From: Phlebiopsis flavidoalba
Lineage: Eukaryota; Basidiomycota; Agaricomycetes; Polyporales; Phanerochaetaceae
Direction: 5' to 3'
Assembly: GCA_035772785.1 (NCBI GenBank)
Contig: JAOCPU010000001.1
Coordinates: forward strand, 62,001 to 126,000
DNA: 64,000 bases
The notes beneath the pieces are model-generated. The model saw only the letters and a list, made by a program, of their open reading frames with translations, had not been told where the DNA came from and made no database searches. Positions 46,387-58,950 of this stretch are shown one piece after another. Each line of letters opens with the position of its first letter. Positions within the stretch are counted from its first letter, which is position 1. Both the position numbers and the translations under genes were made by a program.

Positions 46387-49120
46387 CTAGAGTCTTGAAA
46401 GATCTCGTCCCCAGACACCCCTGCCATTCGTTATCAGCGAGTGATCCTCAGCGGGAGCAAGACGACCTCACCGCACAATCCAATCGATCATCAACAACGC
46501 CCTTGTCCGCTGAGCTCACCTGCTCACTCTCCAGTACACACTCCTCCATGCGTACAATCGCAGCGAGTCCGCACCATGAAGCTGTACGAGCCGAGGTCGA
46601 ACACCGCACCCGTTGCCAATGTACGCGAGCGAGCCGAGGTGCTGGTAGCGGAAATGGTGCAGCGACGAACTCCGTCTGACGCGCCGGCGCCGGGGGAGCG
46701 ACGTCGTTGGCGTCGAAGCACGTCGGTCTCTGCCGCGCGAAGTTTCGCGAATTTGCGCCCGAGATACTTGCCCTGCTGCGAGGCGAACCTGCGCCGTTGC
46801 GGGCAGCGCGGTGATCTTGTTGACGATTTTCTTGGAGCGAGAACGGCGAGTTCGTTCAGGTTGAGCGAGTTGTCTTTGTCCGAGTCGTTAGAGATCGAAG
46901 AGTTCTCGAACCTACAAAGCTTCATGTGAGCATAGGAGATGGGGATGGGTCGCGGTAGTCTTACTTTGGCCAGATGCCCCTCTGACATGGGAATACGTTT
47001 CTTGATCTGGTCGACTGTCGCACACGGACGTCAGCAAGAAGCCACCCAGACAGAATTATCAGTCTCACCCATTGTCAGTCCACTCTCAAAATCAATCTTT
47101 CCATCCTTGTTCTTGTCAGAATCATCAACAAGCTCCAGGAGATGCGAGACAATGGAAGTCTCGATCTGCGGAACGGCCCCTGTGAGTACACACATACCCA
47201 TACATCCTTAGAACGGTACAGACATACCGTTGAGGCATCGCCGATAGCATAAACACCTCGCCAAGTGGCGCACCCTTCACACGCAGATGCGCGTCGACCT
47301 CGATCGCCTTCTTGTGCACCTGATTTGGCCTGTTCTAACGATCAGCAATGGCTGCATCGCACCCTAGTAATCACTCACAGCAGACTCGAAAACACGCGCC
47401 ACGAAGGGGTTCATCGCGATACCCGTGCTCCAGAGCACAAAGTTTTGTTGGAATATCGTGTTCAACCGGCTTACCGTCCTTGCCCCTTGTCGTGTACACC
47501 ACCTTCTCGGGGGTGAACCGACGCCACACGAGCGTTCGTGACGAGATTTTCACGCCGTCGCGGTCGAACTTGTCCTCAGCGTACTTGGAAATCGCCTCCG
47601 AGTACGTATTGAGTTATGTGCGAGCGGCTCTGAATGACGCTGATGCTGACGTCTTTCCTGCAGATCTTGGGATACTGCGTCGCATGTGAGTATATGCGGT
47701 AGATACGGGGCATGGAAGGGTGCATACGTAGTTGATGATGTCTTCTTGACACAGATCGTAGATCTCCGCCGCAGTCTCAACGCCTGTTGGTCCACCACCG
47801 CAAACCACGAAGCTCAGGAGACGCTTGCGCTCTTCTTCGGAAGTTGTGGGAAGAGAAGCTGCCTCGAAATTGTCTGTCTTGCGCAGTCAAGCATGTTGGA
47901 CATTAACTGAAGGTGTATGGGACCCACCGATGATCCGTTGTCTGATCTTCTGTGCGTCGCCGATTGTCTTCAATTGGTAGCAGTTTTCGAGTCCCCGGAA
48001 CGCCATGTGTTGATGACGTCGAGCCGACGGCAATGACGTGAGCTTGTCGTAGCTAAGAACAGAATGACGACCAGGTTTAGCTTCAAGGATTGCAGTACAT
48101 ACGGTACGTAGATATGTTGCTTCTTGTCAGCGCTGTCTACGACCTCGACCTCCAGTTGTAAACGTTCCGACATGACCAGATCAACGGCCTGTAAAGGAAA
48201 CAATGCTGAGCGGCATGCTGACATGTTGCTTCTACCGAAATATCGCACCTTCGCTGTGAGCACATGACCCCGAGGAGTCTGGCTACAATCTTTCGCAAAA
48301 GTTCAACCAGAGATCGGAACTTGTACAGTGCCGACAGCAGCAGCTACTCGGAAATTGGCAATCAGGAAAGAGTTCGCATAGTTCCGCAAACGTACACGGG
48401 AGCAATGGTGTGAAGTGGTGTAGGTTTCCGGGGATATGACCGTTATGTGATAGTCACCAGGTTTTGAGGGTGTTGAGTATGCCCACAGCCTGCGTGAGTT
48501 TGAGTCAATATATGCTTGGGTGAAAGGATATAACTACGCACGCCCCATCCGCCGCCAACGATCACGAGATGTGGCTTGTGAGTGAGCTCAACGTTTTTCC
48601 TCGTCTTCGATGTCCGAAAGATATGACTTCACTATTGGCAAGTTCTTGGGGCCGCATAGTAGTAGGTTTTGTAACGCAAGGGGTTCTACGGGTACGCCGT
48701 CTATGTGCTTGTAGAGGTTCAACACTCCGGGCTACGCGACACTAAGCACCACGTACCTTCTCGTTGTATGTAAACGCATCATGGAGGAAAATGCATCCAT
48801 CAGCACCGCAACTCCCAACACTGTGGATCCAGCGAGAAATGCCGAGTACTTGAGAACCGTCCTAAAAGGTAACCGCACGCTTTGCCTTGGCCGATCCAGA
48901 CGCGTCGCCACTGCCAGCACCCGCATTTGCTCTGGGACTCGAAGTGAAGAATGCCTTGGGTATCTGGGGCTTCAGATTCGTTGATTGCTGGGCACGCCAG
49001 TTTGGGGTCTGCGCTGGACGCGGAAGGGTATGGAGGTGCTCGCAGTCGCGGCCGAAGGGTCCGTGCGATGCGCGTCGATGTTGTCGCCGTCGTCGTCCGT
49101 CTTGCCGCGAACGCGAGCAT
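46387..49120 (-). CDS. NDE1: External alternative NADH dehydrogenase with EF-hands
   Basis: Single-polypeptide type II NADH:ubiquinone oxidoreductase of the inner mitochondrial membrane; oxidises NADH without proton pumping. The start at 49120 gives MLAFAARRTTTATTSTRIAR, a targeting-like stretch. A hydrophobic helix LKYSAFLAGSTVLGVAVL (48850-48795) follows. The FAD Rossmann motif KPHLVIVGGGWG (48580-48540) and SPETYTTFTPLLP-like region near 48440 come next, then VCGGGPTGVETAAEIYDL (47810-47750), the second Rossmann motif for NADH. AIEVDAHLRVKGAPLGEVF (47310-47250) is typical. An EF-hand loop DKNKDGKIDFES (about 47125-47090) and a second, DSDKDNSLNLNE (about 46890-46855), are present. The C-terminal membrane-binding part FDLGSYSFM, then IDWIVR, an intron, and VWGRDLSRL with TAG at 46387. 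EF-hands suggest calcium control. Multiple indels. Confidence 0.9.
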
Positions 49121-52100
49121 GGCGAGCTTTCGACGTGTAGAATAGGCTGGACTACGCCAGCGTCGTCGGGGGAGGTGTTCGGAGCAGGAAGAGGAGAATG
49201 TAGGGGGCACGCGAATGTATTTATAACACTACAAGTTCTGTGCCGTGCCCGACCGCCTACATCAACGGCGCTTCTCTCGCCGACGTCATACTGACCCGCA
49301 GAACACCGCCGGTCAGGAAGAAGGAATGGCCGGCCGCGAGGCCCGAGCATGGGCAAAGGTGTCACGATGTCGGGAGGCCCCGAGCCTTGGGGCCAGTCGA
49401 TGATCATGTGCATACGAGAGGCTTGTGTAAGCGATTGTTTGATGGCTATTGTGGAATGTGTATGTATCGCAACTGACTACTGGTTCAAAAACTCCGGTAA
49501 TCAAATTTGGTAGTAAGTAGCAAAGATGATCGAAGGGTGACCCATGTTCGCGGTAGCGTGTAATGCAATGATAGCAACGGAACACCACCTGGCGCAATGT
49601 TGACAAATGTGAGAAGACAAGCAAGACCGTCAAATGCCTTTGTCGCTTCAGCGAGCACTCTGAGAGTCCCGAGCTGCGTTGACCGTGCGTCTCCTGGCCG
49701 TCGACAGCGGTTCCTGATAAGTTATATTCCAGTCATAATGGGGAGAGGAAATAAAGACGCGACCGTTGTCGAAAGTAAGCAAAGGAGGACTCACAAAGGA
49801 GTATCGAGGGAATGTCCAAGACTGGGTTCCTTGAGGCCGCAAGGGAATCCCCCCCAGACTGGAAGGCGGGCAGCAGTCATGGCCCGGCCTATTGAACACT
49901 CGCCTAGGTCCAAGGTAACCTTTCTGGCGACGACGCCCTAGGAGTATCCCCCCTTTTTCCTTTTTTTCCGTTCCTCATTTTCCGTTGATCAACGAGCGAG
50001 CAGATTGGGCGAAGGCGAAGAGTCGCGGGAGGGGATCACACGCCGCACCAACAACTTCGGATCTACGGAGAATACTTGCCCTCTCTTCGAAGTGTATAAA
50101 GGTGAGGTGGCCTCGATAAGCGCATTCCGGGTCCCACGTCACCCTCAATCCTACCACCGTCCGCTTAAAGAGTGGATATTTGGTGGTAGGCACGGTGGTG
50201 CAAGCAGATAGTGTCATGTCGTGGGCAGGAGGGGAGGAGGGGGAAGGGTGGGCTGGCAACGAACTGGTGAGAGGTCCGGCGCTAGTGGTATCTGTGAAAA
50301 AACGGGACTGTTGCCCCAAGGTTTAGTTTCAAAACAACTACGCCGTACCCCACATCAACGCGTGTATCACAAAACAGAAAAGACGGAAACCAGGCCGTGA
50401 CTGTGTGCGAAATGGATGCAAAACGGCTAGGAGTTGTTCCGGCAATAACAAGGAACGTGTGCTTCTTACAATAGCGTTGCGACCCACCAAAACAACGGAG
50501 AGTTGGGGCGGACGTATCAATTAAAGAAATACGTCGATCGATCTGTTGAGATTGAGTAGTTGCCCCCACCACGTATGGGGGTTCGGAGCTGCGTACTTTG
50601 CGCCCCCAACTTGAAGGTGTCCTACAAAAAATTCGGGCTGCCCCGATAGCTTCAACACAGCGTAGTACAGATCGAGAAATCTCACCACCGTACCGTGAGC
50701 TACAATAAAGATCTCGAGCAAGTTGCCAGGGGGAGAACGTCTTTTTGGCTGGTTAGGGCCTTCCTCACAAGACGGCAGCATATGTCCAGAAAATCGGAGA
50801 GTCGGCGTGTTCCCGGATATTCAGGTTGAGGGCCAGGAAATCGGCGTTGTAAAAAACCATGCCGTGGCGCCATAGAGCATGCCTACGTAGCAGCAGCGAA
50901 AGCTCCAGATATGCTAAGGGCCAGTCGTATAGCGGCGCATCGTCAGGGTCGCATGGCCGTGTGGTCTGCCCCGCAGCTCAACAGTGCAGTGAAACGGTTT
51001 GTTGTATTTTCAGCCTCTGGGCTTCTTTGTATTTCTGTAGAGCCTCCTTGACACCGCTTGGATACAGACGCTATGAATTGATTAATACGACAAGAACATG
51101 AGGGAAGAACGTACGTCGACATTACTTCCGTTCCCAAGATGTATCTGAATAGGCTGTCTCACGTTCCGGTCCCATCGTGATGCGACAGTAGCTAATAACA
51201 GCAAGTGTACGGAGAAACGGAATGAGAGGACTCGACTGTCAGACGTTACGCAGAGGCGTCGTGCCGACGGCCGTTTCGCATCGTTATGAGATGGACATTC
51301 CTTTGGTTCGTTCCGTATCTTGACACATCGGCTTGTTCATTGTGATGTGTTAGGTTTACACAAACTCTCGCCAGATCATGATCGGCCTGTTTCTGTCCAA
51401 TTTTGTTGAGCGGAGACAATAAGAGTTTTCCGACACCTAGCGGCAATCGGTGACAATCCTCCATGGAGACCAAGATCTCGGCGGTATCGGTTGAGACTGG
51501 GCAGGGTTGACGCATGTACTGAAGAAGAATGCGTCTGTGAGATTTTTTTCCTAGGCATCTCTGTAGTGCGGCCTCGCTCGGGGATTATCTGCTCGCTCCA
51601 CCTAGTTCAGAATTTGGGAAAATTGAGGATACACGATCAGTGGGATGCGTAACGTGCCTATCGACTGTATTCTCTCGTGGTAAGAGTGCCATACAGCGCA
51701 AACCTGTCAATAAAATCGTCAATGGGCCGGCTGCAGAGTAGTAGCAACGTGAACGAACCGCCAACCCTATTCCAGATCTACTTCTGTCGTGAGCTAAACG
51801 TTCTAGCTGAGATCGCGAAGTCCAATTACGTGTTAGAGTGTTGACGCTACAGACATCTCAGGCCGTATTGATACCGCGTATGTGCTCGGTGAGAGGATTG
51901 AGGCACGCACCGTGGCCGCGGGGTTGATGGCGGCGTTGTCGCAATGTTTTCGTGGCCTTCGGCACGACGGGGTCTCGACACGGCCGGAGGATTCCGAGCA
52001 CAGCAGGAAAGGCGCCTGGACCATTCGTCTCACGGTCTATTGACTGGCTACCACGACTTTTTCTCAACGAATGACTCGCGCGAACAAAAGACAGACACTG

Positions 52101-52441
52101 AAAAAAATTGGGGCACAGGGTATATGATTAGGAAGGCAAATTATGTGTAAGTACTACGCATATAGACCTCTGTAGGCTCCTAGGACAGTGTTTTTCTCGA
52201 ATTATTATTATACTTTAGGGGATACTACTCCCAATAGAACCAACGGACGTTGAGCTATACGGAGGCACTTCGACAAATGTACTCAGCGTCGGAACGAAAA
52301 CCAAGGATGAAACATCGATATCCAAGATCTCACGACATGGTATGGACTGCACGTCAAGCAACAGACCTTTTCTTGTGTATTAGGGTGCGCACCAAGCAGC
52401 CCTATGGATGCACCGGCATCGTTGGGGCGAGCATCGAGCAA
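49121..52441. other. Gene-poor region
   Basis: About 3.3 kb with no recognisable coding family on either strand. The first few hundred bases are the NADH dehydrogenase promoter. Short open frames at 49597-49941 (+), 50572-50282 (-), 50781-50521 (-) and 51515-51246 (-) carry no motif. I see no transposase, reverse transcriptase, terminal repeat or RNA gene. Confidence 0.35.
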
Positions 52442-53557
52442 TCAGGTATCTAAAAGGATGAGCGTGACTACAGCGCGTAAGTAAACTGTGAACGTACATG
52501 GTTGGATCAGAGCTGGACAACGTCCCGGGTAGAGGTCCAGGCACTGCAACTCCGCGGCCCGAGTCATCGCCTCTAGACTAGGCTCTGCCTCTTCGACGAC
52601 ACAGAGTGTGAAATTTTTCTCCTTCCCCTGTACCACCCTCTCTCTCACGGATTTCTCGAAGCGTCGAACCTCATTCGATCGATGCGTATCTCCTGGTTTT
52701 ATATAGGTAATGACAACAAGAGTTTGCTGGAGGGTGCAATGGACTTGCTTCCCATCTTCGTATAAACCGCGGTCAAGACCGAACACCCCAAGGAATTCCC
52801 CGATTTTTAATATAGCTTCCAGTTGCGCGATGGTGAAAGAAGGACGCAGGGGATGAATCTGGACCTCTCTGAGACGCGGGAAGGCCGTCGGTATTGCGTA
52901 CGCGAGCCTGTCCGTGCACAGATCACTTGGCAGCTCAAGGCGCTGTAGGTTGGGCGCAAAACTGCTGACAGAGGGGATTGAGAAATGGGGGGTGGTGAGG
53001 GGGCTACCAAGAATGGTGAAACGCCTCGAGGAGGGGGTACGTGATGCTTTCAACAGTCGTTGACTGTCGAGTGCGGGATGACGTGGGTCCGTAGACGAAA
53101 CGGATGAAATGATATCGACCGCAATGAAGGAGACAGGATGCTCAGAAAACACAGCGAGCGTCGGAAACAGACTCTGCTTCGGCAGTCACTGTATGGTCGT
53201 GGTTTGGAGCGTCGTCCTCAATCCTATTTGCTCGACGATGAGTCCCTTGGACCTGGTCGCGTGGGTAAGTGGGGACTGAGCGAGAGTGCGTCGAGAATCT
53301 GGGAATAGCTGGTTGATCGACGCCGAAACGGACAGCCAGACACAACCCTTTCCCAGAAGAGACGCATCTGTCCAATGAGAATGGCATGCTGGAGGGTGTG
53401 GGGTAAAGGTGAGATGGTCCTTCTGGCCAATGAGCAGCGAAGCAGCTCGAGATTTTCTTATAAACCTATCAGCTGATTTCCCCACATAGACGCAAGAGAG
53501 CCGTGAGTCCTGGTACCGTCTCAGTGTTGGAAACCGCGTCGGGGACCCGTTGGGCAT
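52442..53557 (-). pseudogene. Hypothetical F-box/LRR-like gene with in-frame stop
   Basis: Two minus-strand open segments lie in the same reading frame (53557 to 53186 and 53152 to 52442), separated by one TGA at about 53186-53188. The downstream segment (236 residues) has SSFAPNLQRLELPSDLCTDR and FPRLREVQIHPLRP, the leucine pattern seen in fungal F-box-associated LRR proteins; upstream sequence in another frame (NLELLRCSLARR near 53440) continues that pattern. No F-box itself is visible upstream. Given the error rate elsewhere, the stop may be a base-call error and the gene intact. Function is unknown; a ubiquitin-ligase adaptor role would be a guess from the repeat pattern. Confidence 0.45.
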
Positions 53558-56500
53558 TTTGGGAAATTAAATTTGTTCGACTTGACCCTAGGAACACCAG
53601 AGAACGTCGTATGATGCACAATCCAGATATTCTGCGTCGGCTGGATCGTTCCGGGGACGTCACGTTCTTACGTTCGTCTAACGTCCTGTCACGAGCCGAT
53701 CTCAATGCTTGCTGCCGTGGAATGTAGGGGTCATCGAGTTGTATTAGTTATTCGGGGTCTTGCGGATGGACCGTCCGGGACCAACGGAGTAAGGCATCGA
53801 AAACCCTCGTGACGTTGTCGAGAGCACTGCCTGCTTTATGCCTATCTAAGGTAGATCTGCAGTAGTGAGCTCATGGCCCACGTTGTGAATGATCAGACAT
53901 CGTGGCTACGCACGCTTTGGTAATATTCAAGACTATCATGGGGTGGTACCTGGATTCGAAGCCACCCGTCGGCTGCGACGGGTGGTCGTTCACATCAGTG
54001 TATCGAGAAGTGCGTAGAAGTGATGCCGCCGGCGAGTCACCGCAAATATTCTCAGCAAGCTTGGGAAAGACGTGGCTAGATGTAGGACACGCTCCACCGT
54101 TTTTCATTGACCCATGTTCTTATACCTGGCGGTTGAAACCTCTCGTCCTGGCGCTCGCTGATGTTACCGAAGCGCGGAGCACCCGCTGCCCCGTAATGTT
54201 GACAGAGCAGTACGATCGGCGGCTGCGGCGGAACACGGGCTCAAACGGCTTCCGACGAATCCAGAGCTTTTCGTGTCGATGGCAACGCGCGCCCTGCGCC
54301 TCCTGGTCACATTCGGAATGCGGGGCGCCTGCCATAGGGTCCCGATTTTTTTATTTTTTATTCAGCCTGAATGAAACGGTGGCTACATTTGCTCTTATAG
54401 TGTGCGAGCCACGGAAGGACAGGAGTCGCGCCCAGGAAGCTTCTAGCCCCTGAGACTTTCTGATTTTGTAGGCCACGCGGCGAGTTACCAAATAGTGGCC
54501 TCTTCATCGTCGATACGGTGCGCAACACTCACCCGTTTTCACATGGCCGCTGATGTGGGGGATGTCCTGCGCAGCAAGATGACAACGCGCCCGTTGGCTT
54601 GACGCTTCCTCATCTAACCCTCCGCTGTCGAGTGAACGCGCAACGGCGCGAGGCCGAGGCAGCGAGGGTGATATCCGTTGAAGATGCCGAGACGAATGTT
54701 TGGCACTTTGCGCCCGTAATCCAGTGCGGAAGTATAATGCGCATTTAGCTGGTGAGAATATCCTATAGAGGTCTAAATGATCAGATGAGCGGGAAGCTGC
54801 ACTGGCAGCCCGCACCTCAGTGTTCATAATGATGCACGTTTCCCAAGCGTGTCGTTATCGGTCTTGCACTCTCCAGGACCCAAGCGTGGATGCGAACAAT
54901 TAGCGAGTCACTACCTGTTAGTAGCATCGGACAGCGGGACAATTTGAATACCAGACAGCGCCAAATGCCATCGGAGGATGGTGACGGTTCACCATCTCAA
55001 AATTGTCATATGGGCTTGATCGTGCCATTTCTCTCTGAGATCCAAACGCATACTATGCTCACGGGCCCAAGCGGGCTCGAGCATAAATCCTACAACCACG
55101 GCCTTGACATTTCATGCTAGAACTTAAAAGACGACGAGGCAATGACGTTACAGTGCATATGAAATCAATGCCCGGCACAACATAGCGGTGCGTTCGCGTC
55201 CACCGAGCTCCCGCACTAACTCGCACTACAAATGCAAAGCCACGGGCTCCTGTATTGCAGCGGGACGTGCACGCAGGCATGTAGTGGTTGATGTTGCGGC
55301 GGTGGCAGGTCGTCACAAAAGCGGACCGGCTCGCCTCCGTGCCAGGTGTCGATGTAGCAGTACTTGAAATGGAGTTAAAACCGATGAGGTTAGAATATTA
55401 GATCCTGCATAAGGTTAGGGTTTCCCCCTCTGTCAGAGCCTCGCAGGATATCTACTTTTGCCTATTACCACGCAGTTTGGTATTGTAGAAGAAAAACCTC
55501 AGTTGGTGAGATATATCTACAGTGCGCTCGCTTAGCTGGGTCAACGACAAACCTTTGCTGCTTTATGTTATGCAACCCTGGGTCCAGGGCCGAATGCTCA
55601 TTCTATTCCAATATTGATTAACCTACTACTTACACCGACGGTACTTTGTGTAGCTACTTACTCTACAAAATTTGCATAGCCAAAACATCTCAAATCGAGC
55701 ACATGACTTGATTCCCGGGCGTCGAGGTCAGCCGATTCCTTTCCACGGGGAGAAGCAGGAATTTAATCAACCATCAACGCCGAACTTGAGGTGTTCATGG
55801 TTTCTGTTCTGAAGACCAGGGATATATGTACGATTTTGTTGCTTAATTATGCTTATCATAGTATTTGATCTCATGGAAGTCGAAAGCCATTTATGTCAAG
55901 CTCGAGTATCGGGCTAACCTCCCTCAGGACCTGGCCCTGGACCCTTCACAGGCCCTTGTGCGAACCATTTCGATAACACAAAAGAGTCATCTATATGGAT
56001 ACAATATGACAGCCCTGTTACATATTTTAGCAGGATAACTACAGGTCATGATTCAGATCAAAAAGCGCACTCGAGCCCCGTACTAAGTGTCTACTCGCGC
56101 AACAGCTCTAGAATCCGTATCGAAAACTCGATTCACAGCTGGCGGGCGTTATTCCCTGACAGACACGACCGAGCGTCAACTCGACCCTTGTTTGATCGAC
56201 TCTCGGTCAGTTTCTATGGGTCGATCATAGGTAATTTCCAGATCAACGTCGGCGCGCCATCAAAACGGGACCGGGGCATCTCCCGCCAGGAACAACCCCC
56301 CGTACCCTTTCGGGCACCCGCTGATTTATCGTCGCTGTTCGGTTCAGCGCCACAAACCCGTTGCACCGCAAATCCCTGGCACTGTGCTTCGCTGGCGACT
56401 GGCCATGTTCAGCCTCGAACGCGCGACTCACATCAATCTGCATCATGACTCGTCGGTATTGATAGATTCCGGTCAGAAAATATTGCCAAAATTCGTGTCT

Positions 56501-57224
56501 GGGGCGTCCTGGCACTGTACAGAACGGTTATGTCAGCAGTGCTTAGTCGAAAAACGCTGGAACGTTGGAAAATGGAAAGGCACAGAATATGGGGTCCATT
56601 CTGAGCACTCTATGACATAGTGCATTCCGCACTTGGCGCGGCACTTGAGAAGATATCGCATGCATGATGCCAGATAACGGCTTGAAGAGGAGTCAGAGAG
56701 TCAAAATGTAATTAAAGCAATAAAACGCGTTTACTCACCGCGCACGCACGCAGCGGCACGCGAGAGATAGACGCCAAAACTACTTCCTCGTTTTGACCAG
56801 CCATGACTTGGTTTGCGCGAACGACCGGGGGAATATCCCGCAGACCTTTGAGTCTCTCAAGGTTCTCCGATGCACGAAAAGGCAGGGAAGCCTCATCTCC
56901 ACCTTGGTAATCGGCATTAACTCTCAAACAACAGCGTCGTTCAACAGTCCGACAGAGTCAGCTTGAAGACAGATCAGCGGCAAGCCGACAGCTCACAGCC
57001 ATTTGCCATGTGGTAGAAAGCAGCAGTGAAATCTGATGTTTCGTTTGTCGGATCATCAACAGTCTTGGTCGGGGGGCTTAGACTGCCTCCCCCCGCTGCT
57101 TTGTCTTAATCTGTTAGGCATCACTCTCGAGAGGTTTAAAAGGTCTTGCCTGGCGGTAGGATGGCCCACAGCAATCCCCTCCTCCCTTTTCATTGTCTAC
57201 CTTTGTCACATCCGCTCATACACC
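53558..57224. other. Gene-poor region upstream of the aminotransferase
   Basis: About 3.7 kb. The longest open frame is 183 residues (+, 53902-54453), with no motif I recognise; it could be chance. The stretch 55330-56200 is AT-rich with few open frames. No transposon hallmark, tandem repeat or RNA gene was seen. The last 150 bases are CT-rich and probably the aminotransferase promoter. Confidence 0.35.
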
Positions 57225-58950
57225 ATGCCCCCCACAAAGGCCATCGACCTTTCTAACCATCTCTCCGAAGAGGCCCGTCGGAGAAAGCCCAACGCTATGA
57301 AGGCGTTGTGGCGACTCACAAAGCGCAAGCCCGATATGATCAGCTTGGGAACTGGTAAGCATCACATGTTGCTGCTTCTCTGTCAACCGTTCGTCCTCAC
57401 AAGTGCACAGGCGATCCCCACTTTCTCGTTGTACCCGATGAGCAAGGTGACCTTTGAAGTCGCCTCTGCCGCAGAGGACCTCGAGGACATCGAAGGACCC
57501 TGTGGCGACGTGGACGCAAGCAGGCCCGAGCGCGCCGACACAGACGTTCATGGCGTCGCGCGACGAGCCCAGAAGCATTCCCCTGCGCGCGGCAATGGCT
57601 TACAGCACGGGCGCTGGACTACCGGAGGCACAGCGGGCGGTCACCGAGGTGACAAAGTTCTACCATTCGCCGCCCGACCATGTCTGCACGCTCACGGTCG
57701 GAAACATGGACGGTGTCACAAAGTGCTTCCGGCTTTGGGGTCCCGGGAGATCACTTTCTCGCGGACGAGTTCTCCTTTGGCGCCCTGACCAACGCTCCCC
57801 TGGCTCATGGCATCAACTGGGTGCCCGTTAAAATTGACAAGGGCGGGCTCATTCCCAGCGACCTAGAACACATTCTGTCTTCCTGGGACGAAGAAGTACA
57901 CGGCCGCCGGCCTCATGTCCTCTACAGCGTTCCGTGAGTATCTTGCGGACCGTGTGGAATGAGATGGGATACCAACTAACTGAACCATCTCTTATAGCTC
58001 GGGCCAGAACCCGAAACTGTTGCAGCACGCTCAGTATAGAGCGGAGGAAGCAGATCTATGCGCTCGCACAGCGCTTCGATCTTATGATCATAGAAGACGG
58101 TTAGTACTCTGGCACTGCACCTCTGTGCTAGAACCCGTCCCTGATGACATGTCAGATCCTTACTACTACCTGCAATATGACCTCGAAGAGACGTCATCAA
58201 GCGCACTCATGCCATCGTTCCTCTCAATGGATACCGATGGCCGTGTTATGCGCGTCGACAGCTTCAGCAAAGGTGATGATGCCCGGCATGCGCCTCGGCT
58301 GGATCACAAGCAACCAGTTCTTCCATGAGCACCCTCATCTCCCTCAACGATAACTCGACGCAGCACCCGCACGGCTTTTGGCCAGATCTTCATCACCGAG
58401 ATGCTGAGCGAGTTCGGATGGGGCCTCGACGGCTTCGACCGCTGGGTGCGCAGCCTGCGCAAGCAGTACAGCGCCGCCGCGACCTGTTCGTCGAGCATTT
58501 CCGCGCCGAGGTCGCGAGCACCGGCCTCGCCAGCTGCCGAGCCGCCCCAGGCAGGCATGTTCGTGTGGACGGAGGTGCACATCGAGCGGCACCCGAGGTA
58601 CCGCGCTGACGTGCGGGACGCGGGGCGCGCCACTGCGCGCACAAACGTACCGGAGCTGATGGACGAGCTGTTCGAGAGATGTCTTGACGCGGGGCTCGTC
58701 GTGATGCCTGCGAGCGTCTTCGCTGCGCCACCGTCTGCGGGCGCACTCAAGCTCCTGGAGACGAAGACTCAGTACAGAACGTGAGTGCCTCGCCCAAACT
58801 TTATGTTGTGAAATAGTACTCATGCGCTCGGGTATTTTTCAGCGAGTCAACTTCTTGCGTACCACCTTTGCCGGTGAGGAGTCTCAGATGCAACCTGCTC
58901 TCAAAATTCTCGGAGCTGTCCTCAAGGAGTTCTTCAACGAATCTAAGTAG
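57225..58950 (+). CDS. Aromatic amino acid aminotransferase (ARO8-like)
   Basis: PLP-dependent class I/II transaminase, probably acting on Phe/Tyr/Trp or 2-aminoadipate with 2-oxoglutarate. The start at 57225 gives MPPTKAIDLSNHLSEEARRR, then KPNAMKALWRLTKRKPDMIS before an intron. Blocks: AMAYSTGAGLPEAQRAV (57595), TLTVGNMDGVTKCFRL (57690), FLADEFSFGALTNAPLAHGI (57750-57810), YSVPSGQNPT region (57925-58005), IIEDDPYYYLQYDL across an intron (58085-58180), RVDSFSK then VMMPGMRLGWITSNQFF (58250-58320), where the Lys of SFSK holds PLP. Further: FITEMLSEFGWGLDGFDRW, AGMFVWTEVHIERHP, LDAGLVVMPASVFA, NFLRTTFAGEESQMQPAL, and KEFFNESK before TAG at 58948. Length matches fungal ARO8/ARO9. Frame changes occur near 57420, 57740 and 58500. 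Confidence 0.9.

Noticed and set aside
53902..54453. 183-residue open frame as a gene
   Set aside because: No motif, no second exon with matching character, and composition does not resemble the confirmed genes nearby; kept as unexplained open frame only.
49121..57224. Degenerate transposon in the gene-poor interval
   Set aside because: No reverse transcriptase, transposase, terminal repeat or target duplication could be seen; the low gene density alone does not support the call.
35473..58950. Secondary-metabolite cluster containing the decarboxylase and aromatic aminotransferase
   Set aside because: The two genes are 18 kb apart with housekeeping genes between them (CLP1, NADH dehydrogenase), and no synthase, methyltransferase, P450 or transporter is visible.
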